A DNA stretch of 60,986 nucleotides from CAZCCC01 sp964535715 (GTDB taxonomy: Bacteria; Patescibacteriota; Patescibacteriia; Buchananbacterales; UBA6539): the NCBI GenBank assembly GCA_964535715.1, contig CAZHUO010000004.1, positions 1-60,986 of the forward strand, written 5' to 3'. Both the position numbers and the translations under genes were made by a program. The notes under the pieces are model-generated. The model worked only from the letters and a program-made list of their open reading frames with translations. It had not been told where the DNA came from and ran no database searches. Of this stretch, positions 32,684 to 40,607 are shown in pieces. How positions within the stretch are numbered: position 1 is the first letter of the stretch; each line of letters begins with the position of its first letter.

Positions 32684-32947
32684 ATGGAACAAGAAAAATA
32701 CAAGCCACAAGAATTCTATAAAGATACTGAAATTAACAGAGAAGACATAATTGCCGAGACGGCAATAATTTTAGAAAACACCAAAAAATTTCCTGATCCA
32801 ACCAGGGCTGATATAGTTGGAATTACCAAGGCAAAAGTAGAAATCAGAAAGGTATTAAGAAACAAAGGACTTAGTGAATGGAATATTGAATGCCTTGAAC
32901 CTGAAATTCGCCAAGATGCCCAAAAACTTCTAACTTTGTTTAAATAA
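32684..32947 (+). CDS. Hypothetical protein
   Basis: An 87-residue charged helical protein just outside the last attC. No motif. It could be the host gene next to the integron or a cassette without attC. Function unknown. Confidence 0.6.
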   Translation: MEQEKYKPQEFYKDTEINREDIIAETAIILENTKKFPDPTRADIVGITKAKVEIRKVLRNKGLSEWNIECLEPEIRQDAQKLLTLFK

Positions 32948-33066
32948 TTCGTTTTATTTAGGAGTAAGAAGAATTTTAGGCAAACATTTTCCCGATGTGT
33001 ATAAACTTAAACGGCCAATCATCGCATGTCAATTACCAAAAGACTTTATTATTAACTATAAATAAT

Positions 33067-33612
33067 ATGCCTCCACATTGCGACACAATGGACGGTCCCA
33101 TTGTAAAAATGGCCCAAAAGGCACTTGACGAAAAAAATATAGATTTAATTTTGCCTTATGCTTACAAAGATGGTGAAAAAGAAATTAAAGACGCTTTTCA
33201 AAAAGTTATTGCCATTAGAAATACCAATGATTCTGTCAGAAAAATTGCGGATTTATATTTCTTTGAAACAGTAGTAAGAGTTCATCGCGCAGGCGAAGGG
33301 GCTCCATATACGGGGCTAAAGCCTGCCGGCTTAAGCGAGGGTCCGATAATCCCCATTGCCGAAAAAGCAATAGAAACTGAATCGGCAGTCGAATTAATCA
33401 ATACTCTGTGCCATTATGTAGAAGAATATGTCGGCAGCCGTTTCAAAAAAATGTTAGAACTAAAAAAAGATAAAGATGCAAATGTCGATAAAGCGCGCGA
33501 ATATGTTGAGGCTATGCTTGGCCTTCAAGTTTACTCGCATAAAGTTTATTTATCACTTATAGCGGATCCCCATGCCAAAGTTGAACATAAGGCAGAAGCT
33601 CATAAACATTAA
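33067..33612 (+). CDS. DUF6448-like protein
   Basis: I start at 33067 (MPPHCDTMDG); the in-frame ORF from 32995 has no similarity in its first 24 residues. The 181 residues contain PPHCDTMDGPIVKMAQKAL and GEGAPYTGLKPAGLSEGPI, which match my memory of DUF6448, an uncharacterised helical family with a conserved HCDxxDGP motif. His, Cys and Asp there could bind a metal. The C-terminus is His-rich (HKAEAHKH). Confidence 0.72.
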   Translation: MPPHCDTMDGPIVKMAQKALDEKNIDLILPYAYKDGEKEIKDAFQKVIAIRNTNDSVRKIADLYFFETVVRVHRAGEGAPYTGLKPAGLSEGPIIPIAEKAIETESAVELINTLCHYVEEYVGSRFKKMLELKKDKDANVDKAREYVEAMLGLQVYSHKVYLSLIADPHAKVEHKAEAHKH

Positions 33613-33661
33613 TAATATCATGGACAAAAATCCTATAAGCGTTTGACTGTAGCCAATAACA

Positions 33662-34033
33662 ATGGATATTATCATAAAAAAATCAAAGCTAAACAAAAAG
33701 GGCATTTTTGCGGCCAGAAATTTTAAAAAAGGTGATGTCATAATAATATGGAAATCTAAAAAAATTTTATCAAAAAAGGAACTAGGCCAACTTCCCAAAT
33801 CAGAACTCCATTATATATCCAACTACAAACCAAATGAGTTTTTGCTTCAACAAGCGCCTGAAAGGTATGTAAATCATTCATGTAATCCGAATACCAAAGT
33901 AAGAAACAATAGCGATATTGCAATCAATGATATAAAAAAAGGAGAAGAAATAACCTCGGACTATTCAGTTGCCAACATCCAACAGCACTTTGTTTGTAAA
34001 TGCGGCAGCAAAAACTGCAAAGGATTCATATAA
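33662..34033 (+). CDS. SET-domain protein (lysine methyltransferase-like)
   Basis: A 123-residue compact SET domain. Landmarks: KGIFAARNFKKGDVI (13-27, SAM-binding start), YVNHSCNPNT (69-78, pseudoknot motif), GEEITSDYS (94-102, catalytic Tyr), and a post-SET CKCGSKNCKGF (112-122) with three zinc-binding cysteines. The product would be a protein lysine methyltransferase; the target is unknown. Its small size and post-SET tail resemble eukaryotic-type SET proteins acquired by bacteria. Confidence 0.9.
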   Translation: MDIIIKKSKLNKKGIFAARNFKKGDVIIIWKSKKILSKKELGQLPKSELHYISNYKPNEFLLQQAPERYVNHSCNPNTKVRNNSDIAINDIKKGEEITSDYSVANIQQHFVCKCGSKNCKGFI

Positions 34034-34065
34034 AAAAACAACACTTAATTATTTATTTAAATTTG

Positions 34066-34107
34066 AAAGGAGGCAGACCTTGATTTTAGCCTCTTTTTTG
34101 CTATAAT
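34066..34107 (+). terminator. Terminator with embedded promoter
   Basis: aaaggaggc (34066-34074) and gcctctttt (34089-34097) form a terminator after the SET gene. TTGATT (34080-34085) in its loop and TATAAT (34102-34107), spaced by 16 bp, form a promoter for the next gene, so the two signals overlap. Confidence 0.65.
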
Positions 34108-34131
34108 TATATTAGAAATAACTGAAATAAT

Positions 34132-34488
34132 ATGGAAAATGAAAACTTGGACACATTTACCCTGGAAGAGCAAAATGAATTAATTGAAAGGCATTTTAGA
34201 AACGGCAAGGGATTAAGTGCTGATTATATTAACGCCTATGCTTATATTGACGCACTGCTGCGGGATATGGAGCTTGAAAAAATTAAGCCGGTGAAAACCT
34301 ACCGCGAATATTTGATGAATACGCCGGAATACTACCACCATACAATGGAACTAAGCGACGATAAGGCAATTGCCGAACTGGACCGGTTGGTTAATGAATT
34401 CAATTCGGATGTGGAAAGGATAAAGAGAGAAAAAGATGCAAATACAGTTAGAAATTTTATCCGGTCTGTAAATGATTTGGTAAAATAA
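34132..34488 (+). CDS. Hypothetical protein
   Basis: A 118-residue acidic helical protein (TLEEQNELIERHF ... YREYLMNTPEYYHHTM). No known domain. It sits directly behind a consensus -10 box, so it is expressed from its own promoter. Confidence 0.65.
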   Translation: MENENLDTFTLEEQNELIERHFRNGKGLSADYINAYAYIDALLRDMELEKIKPVKTYREYLMNTPEYYHHTMELSDDKAIAELDRLVNEFNSDVERIKREKDANTVRNFIRSVNDLVK

Positions 34489-34618
34489 AATAATAATTAA
34501 TAATAAATAATAAATTTTTAATCAATATTTAATATTAAATATTTTAATATTTATTTCAAATTTATTATTAATTATTTGATATTCTAACTTTAATTAACTA
34601 TTATATTTTATTAAACTT

Positions 34619-35308
34619 ATGAAAAAAATAACCTTATTTTTGCTGACGGTTTTTGCCATGGCTTTGGCCGGCTGTGGCCAGCAGGTGCCTGGGCTAAACC
34701 AAAACACAAACCAGCCAACGGCAAATTTAAATGAAAACACAAACGCACCCTCACCACAAAAACTGATCTATTTGGTTTCTACCGAAGATTCATTAAAATA
34801 TTGTAATGGCGCGGAAATGGATAGCGAAGGCTTCAAAAAGACAATTACAAAAGAAGTCACAACTGATATATCGGTTGAAGGCAAGACAACCTTGGAAATA
34901 GCTAAAATGATTATTGCTAATGCCACTACCGGCCAGTGCAAAAATACCTTGGAAAAAAATGATTTAAGAATAGAAGGAAACACCGCCTATTTTGCGCCGA
35001 TAGACGGCTGGACCGGAGTATCAATTGCAATGTGCAGCTGCATCCCGCAGATTGAGGTAAATTTCATGTATTTGCTTGGCATAGAAAAAGTGGTCTTTGA
35101 AAGTTCAATACAAGCTGAAGCGGCTGATTCTTTAACAGCGGAACAAAAAAGAGCATTTGAAAAATGCAAAACGCTAAGCGGCGAAGCCCGTTTGGAATTA
35201 AGCGCTTTATATGGAGAAAAGCAAATATTTTGCGCTTTTGCCGGCACTTCAGGGGAATGCACGCAGGGCGAGTTGAATAGCGGAGCTTGCTTTAAAGAAA
35301 AAAAATAA
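34619..35308 (+). CDS. Lipoprotein of unknown function
   Basis: 229 residues with a lipoprotein signal MKKITLFLLTVFAMALAGC (lipidation at Cys19), an Asn/Thr/Gln-rich linker (residues 20-45) and a mature domain with several cysteines (SLKYCNG, GQCKN, AMCSC, CAFAG, GACF), probably disulfide-bonded. The linker NTNQPT-type is shared with the Kunitz lipoprotein at 36592. Secreted/membrane-surface location inferred. Confidence 0.78.
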   Translation: MKKITLFLLTVFAMALAGCGQQVPGLNQNTNQPTANLNENTNAPSPQKLIYLVSTEDSLKYCNGAEMDSEGFKKTITKEVTTDISVEGKTTLEIAKMIIANATTGQCKNTLEKNDLRIEGNTAYFAPIDGWTGVSIAMCSCIPQIEVNFMYLLGIEKVVFESSIQAEAADSLTAEQKRAFEKCKTLSGEARLELSALYGEKQIFCAFAGTSGECTQGELNSGACFKEKK

Positions 35309-35329
35309 TTTCAATTGTTAAACTAAAAT

Positions 35330-35794
35330 ATGGGAAAAAATAAATCTTTTTATCTATACCGCAGGCCGGTGCAGGCGTTAGTACTTAGGCCTTTGCCGTC
35401 TTCTGAAGACGAGTATCTGATTTCACAAAGAATGCCTGAGGGCTATTCTTACAGTGATGCAATGTATAGATTTCCTGCTGGTTACAGAGAATCATGCATA
35501 ATTGATTATAAAGACTATAATTATGACGGGTCGCATTCCTTGGAAAAACAAAAGGAATTTATCCTCAAAGACTTTACTGATGAGGGTTTTATGCCAGAAG
35601 AAGTCCAAGAGCTTATTGATAATCTAGAGGTAAAGGAAGGAGATACTCTTAGCTTAGGATATGACGAATCAATAAAATGGCTAAAACTTCATCCGGAATT
35701 TGAAAGCGAAGCCGGGCAAATATTCAGTAAAATAAGAAATGAAGTTCAGGCGGAAATAAGCTCAGAAAGAAACAAACATTCAAAGAGAAGATAA
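35330..35794 (+). CDS. Hypothetical protein
   Basis: A 154-residue soluble protein, rich in Tyr and acidic residues (RRPVQALVLRPLPSSEDEYLISQRMPEG). No recognised domain, signal peptide or membrane helix. Confidence 0.6.
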   Translation: MGKNKSFYLYRRPVQALVLRPLPSSEDEYLISQRMPEGYSYSDAMYRFPAGYRESCIIDYKDYNYDGSHSLEKQKEFILKDFTDEGFMPEEVQELIDNLEVKEGDTLSLGYDESIKWLKLHPEFESEAGQIFSKIRNEVQAEISSERNKHSKRR

Positions 35795-35907
35795 GAAAAA
35801 TAAAGTAAAAAAATAATAAAATAAAATAGGATTGCATTAATTTCTTGTTTCTTAATTTTTTATATAATTTAATTTATAAATTTTAACTTATTAATAAACA
35901 AAAACTT

Positions 35908-36552
35908 ATGAAAAAAATTACCGCCATAGCTTCACTCATTATAGTTATAAGCCTTGCAGGCTGTACTGCAAAACAATCTAATAAATTAAATATGGATACA
36001 AATAAAGACAGCACGATTAAATGCAATCAGGATTGCCAAAAATCAGCTTCGACCGATTTAATTCTCAATCCGGTATGCGTATACTACCCCGAAAATGGAA
36101 ATTCGGAAGAATATAAACATATATTTACAAATGAAGATTCCGATTATTTTTCGAGATTTGAAAAGCGTCTCAAAGAGCTAGAAAAAGAAGAGGATTTTTT
36201 GAATATACAACAAATATGTAAATATAATGAATCTACTATTGGCTTTTCGGCCCGAAGTAAAAAATCTGAAAAGTGGCTTGTCGGTGGCTATAAAATTATC
36301 GGGGATTTTGTTGAAGGCGATAAAGAATATTTTGCTTACGAAAAACTTGATAATAACATACAGATTAGTGGCTTTATAGACAATGGCAATAAAATAATAT
36401 TATCATCAATTAGTGAATATTACGGAATTGAACTTAAAAATTATGCTTTTGACATAATGGAAGACAAATTATTAACAATAAAAGATTGCGAAATAAATAA
36501 TAATGCAGGTGACCAAACGGTTTTTTGTTCAATAGATTTATTAAAGAATTAA
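35908..36552 (+). CDS. Lipoprotein of unknown function
   Basis: 214 residues with a lipoprotein signal (MKKITAIASLIIVISLAGC, Cys19) and a beta-rich mature domain. Four cysteines after residue 40. A TATAAT (35863-35868) lies upstream. Function unknown. Confidence 0.72.
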   Translation: MKKITAIASLIIVISLAGCTAKQSNKLNMDTNKDSTIKCNQDCQKSASTDLILNPVCVYYPENGNSEEYKHIFTNEDSDYFSRFEKRLKELEKEEDFLNIQQICKYNESTIGFSARSKKSEKWLVGGYKIIGDFVEGDKEYFAYEKLDNNIQISGFIDNGNKIILSSISEYYGIELKNYAFDIMEDKLLTIKDCEINNNAGDQTVFCSIDLLKN

Positions 36553-36591
36553 AATTATTAATAATTTAACTTATTAATAAATTAATAACAT

Positions 36592-37263
36592 ATGAAAAAA
36601 ATAATTTTAACAGCGTTAATCGGGACAAGCCTAATTTTGGCCGGCTGTGCCCAACAAACGCCTTTACAAAACCAAAATACAGAACAGCCGGCATTAAACC
36701 AAAACACCAACTCGGCTGATTCTGAAATAGATCAAATTGAATCAAGATGCAGCTTAGAGCCGCAAAGCGGAAACTGCAAAGCCTATATGCCAAAATATTA
36801 CTTTGATCAGAAAGAAAATGCCTGCAAGGAATTCGTCTGGGGCGGCTGCAACGGTGTAGTTCCGTTTGAAACTTTAGTTGAATGCCAAAATGCCTGCGAA
36901 AATAAAGCGGCAATGGCCAATCCCGCTTCGACTAACTGTCTTGAAAAAGGCGGGACAATTGACATCCGAAAAAACAAAAACGGCGAATACGGAGTCTGCC
37001 TTTTTGAAGACAACCGGCAGTGCGAGGAATGGGCGCTTTTACACGGCGAATGTCCTTCTAATGGAGCAAAAATTACCGGCTTAGAAAATGAAGCGGAAAT
37101 TTACTGTGTTATTACCGGCGGGCAACTTCAGGGTCTTGATACAGAAACTCCGATGTGCAAGCGAATAGACGGTACACTTTGCAATGCCCAGGCAAACCTG
37201 GACGGCGACTGTCCAAATCCGCATGATCCAAATCCCAGCGCCGGCAACGTGGAAGCATTGTAA
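36592..37263 (+). CDS. Lipoprotein with Kunitz/BPTI domain and DUF333-like repeats
   Basis: 223 residues. Signal MKKIILTALIGTSLILAGC (Cys19), Asn/Gln-rich linker, then residues 53-102 with six cysteines (53, 62, 78, 86, 98, 102) in the exact order of BPTI; spacings are 8-15-7-11-3 against 8-15-7-12-3. The residue after the second Cys, which is P1 in BPTI, is Lys63, so inhibition of trypsin-like proteases is predicted. Then a DUF333-like segment (NPASTNCLEKGG ... QCEEWALLHGEC) and a second, weaker copy. A surface protease inhibitor is likely; bacterial Kunitz domains are rare. Confidence 0.9.
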   Translation: MKKIILTALIGTSLILAGCAQQTPLQNQNTEQPALNQNTNSADSEIDQIESRCSLEPQSGNCKAYMPKYYFDQKENACKEFVWGGCNGVVPFETLVECQNACENKAAMANPASTNCLEKGGTIDIRKNKNGEYGVCLFEDNRQCEEWALLHGECPSNGAKITGLENEAEIYCVITGGQLQGLDTETPMCKRIDGTLCNAQANLDGDCPNPHDPNPSAGNVEAL

Positions 37264-37296
37264 ATTAATAATAGTATATTTTAAAATTATAAAAAT

Positions 37297-37530
37297 ATGA
37301 ACAACGAAAAAGAAATAAAATTTGAAAATTATTTGGATAATGAAGAAAGGGAGGCTAGAGATTGGCTTAAATCGGGAATGGAAGAAATTGGACTACAAAA
37401 AGATTTGATTGAAAGTCGTTTGGCGCTCTTTATTCAGTTTATAAGAACCATAAAGCAATCATCTGGATTTAAAAAACCGATGGAAATTGCAAAAGATTAT
37501 TTGGAAGACATAAAAAAAGCGAAAGAATAA
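37297..37530 (+). CDS. Hypothetical protein
   Basis: A 77-residue charged helical protein 33 bp after the Kunitz gene. No known motif. Confidence 0.55.
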   Translation: MNNEKEIKFENYLDNEEREARDWLKSGMEEIGLQKDLIESRLALFIQFIRTIKQSSGFKKPMEIAKDYLEDIKKAKE

Positions 37531-37535
37531 CACAG

Positions 37536-37564
37536 TTGACTTTAAATATTTTTTGTGTTAACCT
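37536..37564 (+). promoter_or_regulatory. Promoter candidate
   Basis: TTGACT (37536-37541), 17 bp, TAACCT (37559-37564), before the operon of the 37627 gene and the Xre-like regulator. Confidence 0.4.
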
Positions 37565-37626
37565 TTTTTTATTAATGTTTTTTTATTGGCCTTTTTAAAA
37601 ATGGACTTTGTCCAAGGAGTAAAGCA

Positions 37627-37998
37627 ATGATTGCACAAGTTAATGATGTATTGTATTTTTCTTCTGACAGATTGACGATGCAGGGCTTTAAAGCCGGCGA
37701 AAAAACAAAAACCAGAGGCGGACTTAAGTTTGAAGCAGTCGGTTTTGGCCGGGGCCAGCACCTGCGGGCCGGGCAGCTTTATGCGCATTTATCTGCCAAC
37801 GGCGAGGATTTCTCGATTCAAATTGACCATTATTTCCGAAACAGGCTCGGCAATGGCGGTAAGGCCAGGCTCACCGGCTTAAGAATTAAGCAAATCATTA
37901 CTGCAAAACCGCAGGATGTCACAGTTGAGGAAAATTGTGGTAAACGGCAAATAGCCGAATCTGACCTGGACGCCTGGTATAATCGTGCCTTCAACTAA
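37627..37998 (+). CDS. Hypothetical protein upstream of a broken Xre regulator
   Basis: A 123-residue basic protein (VLYFSSDRLTMQGFKAGE). No recognised family. A strong Shine-Dalgarno (aaggag) lies 8 bases before the ATG. The Xre-type frame starts 16 bp after its stop codon, giving the layout of toxin-antitoxin or small regulatory pairs. That role is only suggested by context. Confidence 0.7.
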   Translation: MIAQVNDVLYFSSDRLTMQGFKAGEKTKTRGGLKFEAVGFGRGQHLRAGQLYAHLSANGEDFSIQIDHYFRNRLGNGGKARLTGLRIKQIITAKPQDVTVEENCGKRQIAESDLDAWYNRAFN

Positions 37999-38014
37999 CC
38001 CAGAAAGGCGTCAA

Positions 38015-38244
38015 ATGGAAATAAGGGTAATTGACAACCTCGGCAATGTTCTAAAAAAGCTCCGGCTTGAAAATAATTTAAGCCAAGATGAACTGGCCTA
38101 AAACTAAATTTTAGCCAAGCATTTATCTCTCGGCTGGAGAACAATGACGAAACAGGGACTTTAGCAACCTGGATCAAAATTGCCATTAATTTCGGCATAA
38201 AATTATCTGAATTTTTTCAAATGGCTGAATGCCAAAGGGATTAG
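38015..38244 (+). pseudogene. Xre-family HTH regulator with a +1 frameshift
   Basis: From ATG 38015 the frame reads NLGNVLKKLRLENNLSQDELA, then hits TAA at 38099-38101. Moving the frame by one base continues KLNFSQAFISRLENNDETGT and ends at TAG 38242-38244. Together they form one complete Xre/Cro-type HTH domain, broken at GCC-T-AAA by a single extra T. It may be a recent mutation, a sequencing error, or a programmed +1 shift at a stop codon. Confidence 0.8.
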
Positions 38245-38261
38245 CAAATCCCTTTTTTTAT
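38234..38261 (+). terminator. Terminator after the Xre-like frame
   Basis: AAGGGATT, a 3-nt loop, AATCCCTT and a T-run. Confidence 0.85.
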
Positions 38262-38319
38262 TACCAATAAAAATGGTATAATATACGAATGATGAATATT
38301 AAGCATAAATTTTATAACT

Positions 38320-39063
38320 ATGTTTGACATTCTTTTTGCCCGCACATTCCTTATAGTCGGAGGAATGCTGGTTATTACTTCATTTACGGCCAGAATAAAC
38401 AAATCTTTTGAGACAAAAAAAGAAATGTGGATTACAATTATTGCCACTTTTGTCTTTTTATTTGCCATAGTTTTCCTTGCCAATTTTTATCCGCTTAATC
38501 TTTTTTTGGTTGCCGCTTTTTCCGCTCTAATGGGCTGGGAAATCGGCCCAACTATTGAGTCCATAGGAAAAACATACAAAATGAAAAAATTTTTAAAAAG
38601 CCGCGGAATCAACCTAAAAAAAGGCCATACAATAACAGCTGATTTAAAAAAAGAATTTGGAAAGTCTTTCAACGCAGATGAATACTACAATGAATGGCGC
38701 AATGTCGTATTTCAGGCATTGTTTGCCACTGCTTTTGCCGTTTTTGCCACTGCAGGGATAGTATTTTTAACCAGCATTGATTTCAGCTTTTTGGGCGGAT
38801 TTCTGTTTATCGCCCTTTTAATGCTTGTTGTCATGGCTTTATTAAATATTTTTGTTTTCCGTTCAAGAATATTTTCGTTGATAAGGGCTTATATTGGGGT
38901 TATAATTTTTACTTTATATCTCATTTTTGATTTCAACCGACTTGAAAAAATGGCCGATGACAAAACTTGGGGAACCGCAATTGATATTGCTGTTAATATA
39001 TATCTTGACATTATTAATTTATTTTTAGATTTATTGGAGATACTCGGCGATTTATCGGACTAG
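38320..39063 (+). CDS. Membrane protein of unknown function
   Basis: 247 residues with about six membrane helices (near 5-23, 35-55, 58-75, 125-145, 150-175, 190-208). A cytoplasmic loop (85-120) is basic. A TATAAT at 38277-38282 lies upstream. No transporter motif recognised. Confidence 0.7.
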   Translation: MFDILFARTFLIVGGMLVITSFTARINKSFETKKEMWITIIATFVFLFAIVFLANFYPLNLFLVAAFSALMGWEIGPTIESIGKTYKMKKFLKSRGINLKKGHTITADLKKEFGKSFNADEYYNEWRNVVFQALFATAFAVFATAGIVFLTSIDFSFLGGFLFIALLMLVVMALLNIFVFRSRIFSLIRAYIGVIIFTLYLIFDFNRLEKMADDKTWGTAIDIAVNIYLDIINLFLDLLEILGDLSD

Positions 39064-39099
39064 TTGTCATAAATAATTTAGTCTTACACCAAAAAACAT

Positions 39100-39441
39100 A
39101 TGAGATGGTTTTTACATGCCAAAATCCACAAAGCAACTGTCACTAAGGCTGACTTGGAATATATAGGCAGTATTGCGATTGACCAAGTCTTAATTGAAAA
39201 AGCCGGCTTTTTAGTTGGCGAAAAAGTCTTGGTGGCAAGCAACACTTCCGGCGCGAGGCTCGAAACTTATATTATCGCCGCCAAAAAAAATTCAGGCATA
39301 ATCTGCATGAATGGCGCCGCCGCCCATATAATTAAAGCCGGAGAAGAAATCATTATTATGGGATTTGAATTGTCTGAAAAGCCGATTGAAGCCAAAAATA
39401 TCCTGGTTGATAAAAAAAATAAATTTATAAAGTATTTGTAA
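39100..39441 (+). CDS. panD: Aspartate 1-decarboxylase (PanD)
   Basis: Makes beta-alanine from aspartate for pantothenate. The 113 residues match PanD: HAKIHKATVTKADLEYIGSIAID with the self-cleavage site Gly23-Ser24 (Ser24 becomes the pyruvoyl group), Lys8 region, TYIIAAKKNSGIICMNGAAA, and the end GEEIIIMGF. Length is near the normal 115-126. No other pantothenate gene is in the window, so it stands alone here. Confidence 0.9.
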   Translation: MRWFLHAKIHKATVTKADLEYIGSIAIDQVLIEKAGFLVGEKVLVASNTSGARLETYIIAAKKNSGIICMNGAAAHIIKAGEEIIIMGFELSEKPIEAKNILVDKKNKFIKYL

Positions 39442-39466
39442 AAGTTTTGATAAAATAATTTATAAT

Positions 39467-40474
39467 ATGAAAACATTTGAAAAACCAGTGGAATATTTAA
39501 GCCCAAAAGAAAAGGAAGTTATCGAGCTTTGTTCAGAAATTATCAGGTGGACCGGCCAGACCCAAGATAAAACTTTATCTTCGGAAAAATTTGATCTTCG
39601 AATTAAAGCAACAAAGCTTTATGAAACTTTGGGCAATATTGATTTTCATAATAACGATTCTTATTATCGGGTCTATGAAGAGTTTAGCGAACTAAAAAAA
39701 GATTATGAAAGACTAAAAGCAGTTTCCAATACATATGAAAATCTAAGTGACGAGCTTGAATTTCTGAGCAATCCCTTGAAAAAACCAAATGAAAAAGAAC
39801 AAGAAATGTCCGACCTTTGCCGGGAAATATGCATTTGGCTTTCAAACGTTTCATCTGCACATCAAGACGAAGCAATTTACGCCACTGAAGAGGATAAAAG
39901 AGTAAAATTAAAAAATCAGGTAAGGCAATTTTATGAGCTTATTAGACAAAGAAATTCCAACAAAAGCACGGATACTTCCGACATCAAAATCAAATATGAA
40001 GAAATCAAAAAAAATTTTGAGGAAAGAAAATTAGAAAGAGAAAAAAATAAAATTTTTCAAATTAAATTTGCCGAAGAAAAGACGGAAGAAATTATTGATG
40101 GTATGCTTTTAAGAGTCGCAGAATACGGCAGATCCACTTTAAAGGAAACGGCCAGCTATGTAAATTCTTGGGGAGGAGATAGTGTAAAGATAGATTTGAA
40201 CAAAGATGTCAACAATACTTACATCCTTGTTGTTGAAGAATTTTGGAATTATGCTGAACATGAACCGCAAATTTACTTATCAAAAAACACAACCGATAAA
40301 TTAAAATCAGACAAAGAATTAACAGTAGATTTTACTCATTATCTTCATGACTATGGAAGCGTCTGGCAATTACGGTTAATAATAAAAAATATGACAGAAG
40401 AAAAAGTGAGTCCCACCTTACAGTTTATAATAGAAACAATAAAATCAACTCCCCGAATAAGAAAAAAGAAGTAA
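39467..40474 (+). CDS. Hypothetical coiled-coil protein
   Basis: 335 residues, mostly charged helices (KIKYEEIKKNFEERKLEREKNKIF). A C-terminal alpha/beta segment starts near residue 210. No recognised family. A TATAAT lies within 15 bases of the start codon. Confidence 0.6.
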   Translation: MKTFEKPVEYLSPKEKEVIELCSEIIRWTGQTQDKTLSSEKFDLRIKATKLYETLGNIDFHNNDSYYRVYEEFSELKKDYERLKAVSNTYENLSDELEFLSNPLKKPNEKEQEMSDLCREICIWLSNVSSAHQDEAIYATEEDKRVKLKNQVRQFYELIRQRNSNKSTDTSDIKIKYEEIKKNFEERKLEREKNKIFQIKFAEEKTEEIIDGMLLRVAEYGRSTLKETASYVNSWGGDSVKIDLNKDVNNTYILVVEEFWNYAEHEPQIYLSKNTTDKLKSDKELTVDFTHYLHDYGSVWQLRLIIKNMTEEKVSPTLQFIIETIKSTPRIRKKK

Positions 40475-40567
40475 AAAATTAGGTTAATATTATTTGCTTT
40501 TAGCTTAGCTGGGGTAAAAAAACGATTGGCAATGCTATAAATAATCAATCTCAAATTACAAATTAAA

Positions 40568-40598
40568 AAAATCCCTAAAAGTTTCAGGGATTTTTTTA
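40568..40598. terminator. Bidirectional terminator
   Basis: aaatccct, a 9-nt loop, agggattt and a T-run, with an A-run on the other side. It separates two convergent genes. Confidence 0.85.
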
Positions 40599-40607
40599 TT
40601 ACTTATA

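Noticed and set aside
34583..34590. ttctaac as the left box of a fifth attC
   Set aside because: No hairpin arms and no downstream G^TT core are found around it.
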